DNA from: Phytoseiulus persimilis
Taxonomy: Eukaryota; Arthropoda; Arachnida; Mesostigmata; Phytoseiidae
Reading direction: 5' to 3'
DNA: 64,000 nucleotides
NCBI GenBank assembly: GCA_037576195.1
Contig: CM075103.1
Span: 28,790,723 to 28,854,722, forward strand
The notes under the pieces were generated by a model. The model had not been told where the DNA came from. It did not search any database and saw nothing but the letters and a program-made list of their open reading frames with translations. The position numbers and the translations under genes were made by a program. Every line of letters begins with the position of its first letter. Within the stretch, counting starts at the first letter, position 1. Shown here piece by piece: positions 46,401 to 54,195 of the stretch.

Positions 46401-47423
46401 GCGCCGTCTGACGAGCCAGCTCGCTGGCTAGTGGAGGTCCCTATGGAATCTTGAAAGCAATCGGCTGGAGTGCTCCCCGAGGCTTCATATTGGAAGAGAG
46501 CAGGAGCGAGAGGAGCGAGCATTTGGGATACAGCGAAGAAGGAGAACGCGCGCAGGAAAACTCTAATCTCCTTCCTCAATAAGCCCATTCAAACGACGAC
46601 GCTGATGGCAACGATGGCGGGAAACCTCTGCTATTATTAATTTAGCTTTTTCGAGGCGATTGTTTTCTCACTCAAGCTCCTGAACACGTCCGCGTGAGAG
46701 TATATGTTCTCCTCCCGAATGAGTCGGGCGAATGTCATGCCTCGGACTCACTGTCGACGCGCTCCTCGTTCCTGGTCGCGATCTCATCTCAGCGACGCAG
46801 AACTCCCTCCCCTCAGTTGGTGATTGCCGGTGTTGTTGCATAGTTCCGGGTGGCAAGCACGAGTCGTTTAGTCCTCCTCTTGTTCTTGGAAATCCCGCCG
46901 CCGGATTTTTTTATGAGAGTCACAAGCTGAAGCTCTTGTTAATTTCCCTGTCGATCTGATTCCACCCACGCCGCCCCCCGGGAAGCTCGAAGTATTGACG
47001 CAGGACTTTTGTTGTTTCAGAGTGTTCGGGTCGACTGGAATGTGCGCAGCGTGTAATCAGATGATTCCTGCGAACGATTACGTAATGCGCGCCCCGTCGA
47101 TGCGAGGCGGCCAAGTTTATCATCCCTCGTGCTTCTCTTGCGTCAAATGCCAGAACCAACTCAAGCCAGGCGACAGGTACCAACCATTCCAAGCTGTCCA
47201 TAATGCTCTCCCTCTACTCGTGATGATGACATAGCGTTAGTAATGTTCTGAGAATCAAACTAACTCGTCCTCCCCGATTCGATTCAGATACAACCTGGTG
47301 AACGGGTCGTTGCTGTGCGAGCAAGATTCTCTCAAGATGCTCAAGGCTACGACAGGTACCGGACGCGGACGGGGTCGTAAAGCCCAAAACAATGTCCCTG
47401 GCGGCCAGGCCATCAAAGTGTGA
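40357..47423 (+). CDS. LMO4: LMO4-like LIM-domain-only protein, join of 4 exons, 189 aa
   Basis: Coding exons are 40357-40496, 41884-42021, 47021-47176 and 47288-47423. The joined product has a Pro/Gly/His-rich N-terminus (1-35), LIM1 (37-90) and LIM2 (101-158), then a basic Gly/Arg tail with GRGRGRK at 170-176. All sixteen zinc ligands are visible: C37, C40, H58, C61, C64, C67, C87, D90, then C101, C104, H127, C130, C133, C136, C155, D158. The DIGTSC and PGDR motifs are LMO4-type, not LMO1-3. The LIM2 loop and the CEQD..K.LK end with a basic tail recall the insect CG5708-type LMO4-like branch; this is from memory. LMO proteins act in the nucleus as adaptors that bind LDB/Chip cofactors and transcription factors. 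The start may instead be ATG 40363, which has the better context (A at -3, G at +4). Confidence 0.92.
40497..41883 (+). other. Intron 1 of the LMO4-like gene
   Basis: GTGAGT donor and TTTTTTCGCAG acceptor, 1387 nt. It contains nothing recognisable beyond a GATC-rich palindromic stretch near 41804-41833. Open frames inside it do not resemble proteins. Confidence 0.85.
41884..42021 (+). CDS. LMO4: LMO4-like gene, coding exon 2 (most of LIM1)
   Basis: 138 nt. It completes the split arginine codon and reads YFLHAMDRYWHHSC, then LKCSLC, DIGTSC and MILCKADYV, giving the H-C-C-C-C-D part of LIM1. It ends again within an arginine codon before GTGAGT. The reading is unambiguous because both junctions preserve frame and zinc-ligand spacing (H-x2-C-x2-C-x2-C-x19-C-x2-D). 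Confidence 0.95.
42575..42745 (+). repeat. Pyrimidine-rich tract in intron 2
   Basis: About 170 bp of CCCCCTTCG, CTCCCTCCC and CTCTTCCCTC-like sequence. Confidence 0.6.
43430..43700 (+). repeat. Pyrimidine-rich stretch in intron 2
   Basis: About 270 bp with C-rich runs (CCCCCCAACG, TCTCCCCAAC, CTCCCCCAGCCC). Less pure than the other tracts. Confidence 0.45.
44105..44310 (+). repeat. Purine-rich tract in intron 2
   Basis: GAGGAGGACG, GGAAGGAGG and GAGAGAAATAAGAGGG-like sequence across about 200 bp. Confidence 0.55.
44521..44554 (+). repeat. 17-bp tandem duplication
   Basis: CTGGCTAGCTGAGTGGG is followed directly by CTGGCTAGCTGAGTGGC: two copies of 17 bp differing at the last base. It sits within a 4-nt-period patch (GCTTGCTGGCTAGC). 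Confidence 0.9.
44575..44780 (+). repeat. Pyrimidine-rich tract in intron 2
   Basis: About 200 bp, C/T dominated, starting right after the 17-bp duplication and a GGCGGCGG run. Confidence 0.55.
45497..45504. promoter_or_regulatory. Homeodomain-type site TTAATTAG in intron 2
   Basis: A single TAATTA core, 1.5 kb before exon 3. Weak evidence on its own. Confidence 0.2.
47021..47176 (+). CDS. LMO4: LMO4-like gene, coding exon 3 (most of LIM2)
   Basis: 156 nt, reading RVFGSTGMCAAC, VMRAPSMRGGQVYHPSC, FSCVKC and KPGD. It carries LIM2 ligands C101, C104, H127, C130, C133 and C136. The spacing C104-x22-H127 is several residues longer than the usual 17-19 because of an APSMRGGQ-type insertion. It ends GACAG before GTACCAAC. 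Confidence 0.94.
47177..47287 (+). other. Intron 3 of the LMO4-like gene (111 nt)
   Basis: GTACCA donor and CCCGATTCGATTCAG acceptor. Its length is a multiple of three, but retention would meet an in-frame TAG after about 19 codons and remove the last two LIM2 ligands. Confidence 0.9.
47288..47423 (+). CDS. LMO4: LMO4-like gene, coding exon 4 and stop
   Basis: Starts by completing the arginine codon and reads YNLVNGSLLCEQDSLKMLK, which supplies LIM2 ligands C155 and D158. It then gives ATTGTGRGRGRK and ends ...GGQAIKV with TGA at 47421-47423. The GRGRGRK segment is AT-hook-like but lacks the proline of a true RGRP core. Confidence 0.93.
47351..47360 (+). promoter_or_regulatory. Possible cryptic splice donor inside exon 4
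   Basis: GACAGGTACC here is identical over 10 nt to the real exon 3 donor junction at 47172-47181. Used as a donor (GT at 47356-47357) it would remove the basic tail and the normal stop. No matching acceptor has been identified. Confidence 0.25.
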
Positions 47424-47603
47424 CGTTCCCGAGCAGGCAACGCTCTCAAGCGAGGGGCCAGCTTTGAAATGCAGCAGCAGCAGCATCAACAGCAGCCGCA
47501 TCATCTAACAGCAGCAGCAGCATCATCGATAACAACAACTCAGCAGCAAAGCGAATCTCCTTTGCCCCCGCAACAGGCTGGATGCAGCTACCAGAGTTTG
47601 TAG
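47424..47603 (+). other. In-frame open extension after TGA (candidate readthrough region)
   Basis: The LMO frame stays open for 59 codons after TGA 47421 and closes at TAG 47601-47603. The extension starts RSRAGNALKRG and holds 13 glutamines and 3 histidines in QQQQHQQQ-like runs. The stop is TGA followed by C, the leakiest common context in insects, where readthrough is frequent. It may equally be 3' UTR with CAG repeats; conservation is needed to decide. Confidence 0.3.
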
Positions 47604-47778
47604 AGAACGGCCTGGCTCAAGTCGTGAAACGAACACGCCACGGAAATTCTCATCGTCACCTCAACCACCGGCTTAGAAACAAATTACTCAGTCACAAACT
47701 CAGAGGTCCGTTCTCTCTCTCTCTCAATCGACACTTCCAACAAATGCAAGAACACCTGCATCAACCACTCTGACAAGA

Positions 47779-47801
47779 ATGTAGATCCCTTCGATCTACA
47801 T
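47779..47801 (+). repeat. Perfect 9-bp hairpin in the putative 3' UTR
   Basis: ATGTAGATC, a 5-base loop (CCTTC), then GATCTACAT: a perfect inverted repeat about 355 nt after the stop. It is too short for a miRNA precursor; it could be an RNA structure or chance. Confidence 0.6.
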
Positions 47802-48222
47802 CCGTTTTGTGTTTTCGACTGGAATCTTCCGGACGCTTCCTGCATTCGGAACCGAGTGCGGGCGGCTTCTCCCCTGTCCACAAGCACCTGCAGGGAAAGG
47901 GGGGAGATGAAAGGGGGAGAGGAATGTCCCGGTTTGGAAGAAGAAGAGAATTCCAGCTTCGATAACATCACCAACAACGATGATATGAAGAACAGCAATG
48001 ACAAGAGGAACTGGTAGAACTGCGAGGCAATCATGTCGAAATAGGGCGTTGTCTGTGATAAGTGATCTTCTTTCCATCATCAAATTCAGAGGTCGTCAGC
48101 ATCTCGGAATCTAATTTCTAATTGTGCTCCTGGAGCCCTTGAAGGAGAGGGGGGAATTGCGAAACTCCCCCTTCTCGGAACCCGAGGACTTATCTGCGTG
48201 GCGGAACGTCGCGTGTAAAAAC

Positions 48223-48230
48223 TGTACATA
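48223..48230 (+). promoter_or_regulatory. Pumilio-type element TGTACATA
   Basis: Matches the PUF consensus UGUANAUA in sense orientation within the putative 3' UTR. A single 8-mer, so only suggestive. Confidence 0.25.
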
Positions 48231-49460
48231 GATGAAGATATTACATTGCGTCGCATTATGAAGAGCTCGCCGCCTGAACACGTGTTGTTTCCAGCGGTTA
48301 ACGCGCACGGCAAGACACAAGAGGAGGGAAACGCTTTAAAACGACGAAAACGACGTCGACGACGGAAGGGAGCCCCGTGAGAGTCGAGTGGCTCTCCTTT
48401 CGGAGTCAGTCTCATGATCGATGTCGTTCCCTCATGCCTCCCATCGACCGGCCGATCATACTGTTCCGAAATCTGCTTCTGAGGACTGAAATGCGGACAG
48501 AGGCAAAGCGAGGGATGGGGAGCGAGGGGATGATTCTCGAGTCTCGAAAAAATTGGTGATCGATTCCCTAGAGGCTCTAAATCGGGCAGAGAATTTCTGA
48601 AATCGAGCAAAAACCCACAAGAAGCCAAGATATACCTCTGGATCAGATGACGACCCCAAGCGTGGAAAGACAGCTTCCCAAAGTTGGAACAACAAGTTGA
48701 GAGGACAGTTCTTTCGATATTTATCTTACCTTTCGAACCTTGAGATGTCTGGTTGTTGAAAACGAAGCGATCTAGGCCGGCGATGTCTTAAGCTCTCGCT
48801 CTCTTTCTATAGCAAATCCTAAAGCAATACCACGGAGAATGCGTGATTGTGGAGGTGGATACGTTTACTAAGATGAGGAATACCCTGTTCCCAATACCGA
48901 GGTTCCCGAACCCTGGATCCCAACCTACGGTCAAGCACACTAACCCACTTGTTGTTTTTCTCTTCCTCCTCTGAAAACTCGGGTGTTGTCCACCGATTTG
49001 GTTACCCTTCGCTCGACTGAGTTCTCTGAAGAAAAAAAAATTCCAATGCTGATGACCGTGGACAAATCTCAGTCTGCGTTTGTTACCCCACCCATTTTTG
49101 ATATCCATGCTGAAGCGACCGCTTTCCACCCGAACTCCCCGTTTGCTCACTTCAAATTATTGTCGACAAGACGTGTGTGTCGCAGGACTGTCAACATTTA
49201 CACAGGGTACCAACGCGGAACCGAAAGTCGATAGGAGATCGGAACACCCGTCTGAATGACATCTTGCTTCAGGTAATCCAGTGAGAAAACGGTGCGCGGT
49301 GCCAGATAACATTGAGATCAATCATTGCATGACATCCCCAAATGTTGTAATTTTTCCTGTCGGGAACGAACGCTCGGAGGCTGGAGGCTACCCGGCGAGA
49401 GACCCGAAAATGATTTGAACTTTAAAGTTGGCTTGCGAAAACACTGAGGAACAGGAAATC

Positions 49461-49530
49461 GATTGACCGATTTACTTATTGATTGATTGACTGATTGATT
49501 GACGGACTGGATGATTGATGAACCGATTAT
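49461..49530. repeat. Cryptic 4-nt repeat (GATT)n
   Basis: GATTGACCGATTTACTTATT, then GATTGATTGACTGATTGATT and GGATGATTGATG. An AT-rich member of the 4-nt-period class, and the only clear one I noticed downstream of the gene. Confidence 0.75.
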
Positions 49531-49567
49531 TGTATCGAACCAAGCGAAACAAAGAATGACGTCATGG

Positions 49568-49573
49568 AATAAA
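49568..49573 (+). terminator. AATAAA polyadenylation signal candidate
   Basis: GGAATAAAG is followed within 25 nt by GT-containing sequence. It is the first AATAAA I see on the plus strand after the LMO stop. Usage is unproven. Confidence 0.35.
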
Positions 49574-50687
49574 GTTGAAAACATTGTAAAGATCTTCGAT
49601 TAATGAACGCGATTTTCAATTTCCTTCGGTGGGGCTCAAGCTTCCGAGAGTCGCGCTCTGGGTCATTCCCAAGAGGCCTAATAGAGCCGCATTGTTTGGG
49701 TATTTGTATTCCGCTTCTGTGCTCCAGGATATCATCTTTTTTTCGGAGGACATCAGGTTGAACTGCGTTGCCAAATCGGGACGCCGCGATACGACGAAAT
49801 ATGAGAGTTCGCTGCGGGCTATTCATATCCGCGCGTCCAGTTCCAGCATTCGGAATTCCACCTCCAAAGTACTGAGTGAGTACATACTTCCGAGTACGGT
49901 GCTCGCCTTGTCTGCTCCCTGAGTTCTGACTCACAATCAGTTTGTCGAATCATCCCTATACGTCGCGGAAAGTCGCCTGTTGCCAGTGTGAGAGTCCCTT
50001 CCAAATGTCCGGTGTCAGTACATACCTCAAACATTTTCGCGAACAGAGACGAATCCAGGAGAAACAGCCCGGGATGACCCCCGGGCCCAGAGTATCGAGG
50101 AGCCAAACTCAGATTCCGATCCGTACTACGAACGCGTGTGAAACGGATACTAGATTCTGGGCTCGCCGATGGTAGTGGAATTTCCCTTGTGAAAGAGGCA
50201 GACGGCCGCCACAGATCGAAGCCACCAGCATTGGTACGAGATGAAAAAATCGTATCGAAGAAAATGAGAAAGCTCCTCCTGGGAGAGGAACGCGCGACGA
50301 CATTCTCTTCGAAAGACTGCTACCACGAATGCACAGATTCCACAGTGTTCAACGCAAAAGATAACATGGGTAACACCATGTCATCGCCTCCTTTGCCGGA
50401 GGTCCGTGGTTCAGGGAATCCCTCGGGCCCCTCCTTCTCCGCAACAGGAGCGCCCTTCATCCGACTGTTTCCGCCGGAACCGGCGAGTTTTTGATGTCGC
50501 TTCTATAGTCCTGCAATTGATTCGCTGGAACTGAACTTCCACCTTTAAGACGTTGCTGCTGACCGATGGTCAGAAAATCAGTGGTCTCATCGGCCGGAAC
50601 CGGATGCGAACTCGTGGTTCCAACCGTGCTCAGGATGACCCGGAATTTGATATGACCCGACTGGATTCACCGACTTGGGTCGAATCT

Positions 50688-50935
50688 GAATCTGCTCCCT
50701 CAGTGTGAAGCCAATTCTGATTCGGTTGACGATCCGAATCAGGACTGAGATCTTCTGCTTTAAGCCCGATCCAGATTCCGATTCGGGAATAAACTGGGAT
50801 TCGGATTCAACTATAGATTCGAATACGAATCCGGAGATGGAGATGGACGCAGATTCGGATTCAATGGATGATTCGGATTTGAACTCAGATTCGAATCCTC
50901 GTAAATATCCGAATCTGTAGTCGATCCGGACTCCA
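50688..50935. repeat. Degenerate 6-nt array (GATTCG/GAATCC)n
   Basis: About 20 diverged copies of GATTCG, GATTCC, GAATCC or GAATCA, in both orientations since the unit is nearly self-complementary. Plus frames read DSDSDS-like, minus frames SESESE-like. It looks like an old minisatellite. Confidence 0.7.
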
Positions 50936-52150
50936 ATCTTGTCCGAATGTCTTGGTGTCTGACGAGGCTGTGAAAGCAGCGCCTCCCGACCACTACTCTT
51001 ACAGTCATCCCTTGGACCGCGGTCTGAGCCGACACGTCCTTGTCCTGTTTTCAAGCCCATTTCTTCATGGTAACCTAACTTCGTGAAGAATACCGCTCCC
51101 GTCGAACTCAGCTGAGAAATTCCGGGTGTTGAGCGTTTTCCGGCAGGAGTGACCGGACATTATCCGGTGACCGAGCTGAAAACATACATCGCAGCCAAGT
51201 TCCATGATTCAGAGTATCCCTGCGTTACTAATTCGGAAGGTGAGTGGCTAAAGGACGTCATCGAGAGAGCACTCCTGCCATGCGAGTACTCCAGCCGTTG
51301 TCGAGCTTCCGAAACTCTCAATGGTGACACATTACCTCGGACACGGTTTTACGCAATCAGGCTTTTCTGTCAGCTTCAACAGCTCATAGTTGCGCTCGAA
51401 CCACGTTCAGCCTCGATCCATAGGCAGCGTTGGATTCTCGATTCGATTAGAAAAACACTCCGAGTGGTTATGCTCCTTCTGCTGTTGGACAGAATACCAA
51501 TCAAATGACCCATCTCCGAGAAACTCGAGATTCTTCCAGCCACAAACTCCGAAACATTACGCTCATGCTCGCAGAGCTTGCTCGCGCCTCGAATGATAGG
51601 GTTCATCCAGAATCAGTGCGCCAGAGGCCTTCCTAATCCGGTAAATTGTGAATCTCGGATTTCCATTGCAGCTGGGGCGCGGGAAGGCAGATGGAAACTT
51701 TCCAGTCACGGAGTTCGAGCCCGGAACAGCATTAATGGAGCAATATGCTCCAGAGCTGAGGAGTTGGCTCCAAACAAAGCCTCCGGGGATGCCGCTCCTG
51801 TCAACAAGCAAACGCGGAGCTGGAATCCACTTAGATCGGCGACAAACTTGGAGTGAGGCCAGTCATCAGACAACTTCGCCCTGACGAGGAAAAGCCTTAG
51901 CGCGCTAGGATAAGCAAACAAAGCACTGTTATTTCCCCGCAGAGCGCTGTCACTCCCTCTGAATGAAAGTTCCCATCATCCACAGGCTCACCTCCTGATC
52001 CGCAATTTCAGGACTCGGGATTGCCTTACGTTCGGTCTTTTGTGCTGATGCCTGTCATCACTCGGGTGCCCCTGGAAACCTCTCACAGTATCTGGGCTTC
52101 GCAAACGACTGCACCAACGAGGGTGCACCCAGGGGGGTGAGGGGAGCATA

Positions 52151-52168
52151 CCCCCCCCCCCCCCCCCC
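52151..52168 (+). repeat. C-run (18 C)
   Basis: Preceded by GGGTGCACCCAGGGGGGTGAGGGG-like sequence. The combination resembles the G-run end of the CAGTGGCG-type repeat relics seen at 3705, on the other strand. Confidence 0.9.
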
Positions 52169-54185
52169 AAACTCTCCGATACTAGTGGAAAGGGTGGAAT
52201 AAATTCGACTTCGATGTTCGAATTGTTCCGCAAATATTAAGTGTTATTAGGGAAATCTTCAAAGGTTTGAAAACCGTGCTGATTGCTTCATGAAAATCTC
52301 GCGACGATGGTCATCATCATTACATCAATGAATCTAGGTTGGAGTCTTCTGGGTTCGGCTCGGAATCGAGAGCTCGGCGACAGAACAGCGTGTTGAGTTG
52401 TCTCTCCAGGTTGACTCTGATTCCTCTTTGTGCCGGCGAACGGACCCTTTGCCATGCTCCGATCATGCTTCCAGGAGCTTCGGCGGCTCTTCGTGTAATA
52501 GAGGATGAGAAAGCAGGTGTAAAACACCGCTTCCATCGGCCTCGTTGATTCTCCTGGAGACCCGTCAGCTTCGGCGGTGACTATGTTCTCAGCGAAGAGG
52601 GACTCCTCTGATATCAGTCTCCCTCGACAAGAATCCCAGCCTCGTTTTGCAGGAAGTTTCATCAAGCAAAGAAATGCAGCATGCTCGTCTCACTTCAGCC
52701 ACGCGGAGTTCATGACGATAACCGACCGAGTTGGATAACGTTCTTCCGTTGTCAATCGTTCCTCGAGTTGGACTGGCAGCTGGAGAAGGTGCGTGCGGGG
52801 CGGCTTTCGCCCTAAAGAGGCTTTTGGGAGAGAATCAACTCTCCCACGTCGCTGCATCCGCTGGAACGCGTTGCAGCCACCGCTTCCATTATCTCCCATG
52901 AGCTTCTTGGATGGATTGTTGACCGACACAACTGGAGAAATCTGCGATAACAATGTTCACTTCACCGGGTCCCTCAGCAGAGCTCACTCGCAAGGCCGTT
53001 TTCTTGCAGGTGGCGGGCAAAATTTCTCCCCTCCTCCACAGCAGCAGATGCATCTGTTTCCCTCCATTTGGCGCCCGTCGTTGCACAGATTTGCCCAGAG
53101 CCCAAGGCAAGAATATGCCCCTGGGTATTGCCAAGAACCAGCTCCTGCCGGACAGGATCTCACATCGGTGTGATCGATTTTCATGACGCCAGGCATTCGA
53201 GGATTCAGCTACAGGCCATGGAGTCTGTTCGCTCACTCCGAGGTGTTCGATCAAGGCGGGAAGTTTCCTCTCGTATCAGAGAGCGAATTCGATACAGTTC
53301 TTCCAACTCACGGCTTGCGATTCTCCGGTTCTCGAAGGCGAACCGGAGGAGAAGACTCACAGGCCGAACGAATGGTTCGCGTTTCTGGATTTTGCCTCGT
53401 CGTGGGAACTTTCCGCCCGGAGTCTTTGTTGCATTATTCAGTTATGTTAAGCAGAGCATAAACCAAGCGCACAGCCTGTCACACACTCACTCTCGAACAT
53501 ACAAGCACTCACTGAGAGTGCTTTTTACTTTCGAGCAACGCCCACGCGAACAAGAACCCGAAGATTTTTATATCGTTTACTCGGAGCGTACTCCGCATCA
53601 TGCATCAAGAGAAACTTTTTCCTGTCTGGGCAAGGCGGGAGCAAGATGAACAGCAAAACCTTTCCCCCGACTCAATTATCCTGCAGTTTGCCAGAATCTT
53701 GGGGGGAGTGCAGCGGGGAAACGTTCTGCCATACGATACTATAGTCACGACAGGAGTACTCAATTGAGAGTTCTCCTCCGAGCCGTCTCTGCTCAGAATC
53801 CGTTGTCATTCCTCGACCTTTGTCGGCTCTGAAATCCTGGGAATGCTCCTCCAAGGTCTCGATCCCATCGGGACTTTCCGCCCCGCGATTGGCTCAGGGG
53901 ACGGGAGCTTGGAACTGGAAGCTGCAACGAGGAACGGAGTGCTGCAGCTCTTATCCCCCGGAGCGTCATGAGTAGAACGTGGCACTCAGGCCCCCTCGAA
54001 TGCTTTGCTGATTGAGCTCCTCTCGTCCACTGATCACCCGTGATGAGCCACAGAGGCAACGGTCCGCGATGGACGTAGGCCTCGCTCTGTCCGACCTTGT
54101 GTCTGCGGACTTAATCGACCGCTCTAATCTAGTTTCCGTGTCTCTTAGACTGATACAAGTGAATACTTGCGTGGCTCACCTACAT

Positions 54186-54195
54186 TATATATAAG
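54186..54195 (+). promoter_or_regulatory. TATA-like element TATATATAAG
   Basis: A strong TATA match with a pyrimidine-flanked TCATGAG about 30 bp downstream. No gene can be assigned to it. Confidence 0.2.

Larger units (their letters stand above)
42022..47020 (+). other. Intron 2 of the LMO4-like gene
   Basis: GTGAGT donor and TTGTTTCAG acceptor, 4999 nt. It holds pyrimidine tracts (42575-42745, 43430-43700, 44575-44780), a purine tract (44105-44310), a 17-bp tandem duplication (44521) and one homeodomain-type core (45497). No nested exon is supported on either strand. Confidence 0.85.
47424..49590 (+). other. Putative 3' UTR of the LMO4-like gene
   Basis: No recognisable coding sequence follows the stop, and the first good polyadenylation signal I see is AATAAA at 49568. 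The interval includes CAG/CAT-rich sequence, a 9-bp hairpin (47779), a Pumilio-type word (48223) and a 4-nt-period patch near its end. The true end could be earlier, with a variant signal. Confidence 0.4.

Noticed and set aside
49942-50175. CCQCESPF...YLKHF as a C2H2 zinc finger
   Set aside because: The Cys pair is present, but the His spacing does not fit C-x2-C-x12-H-x3-5-H.
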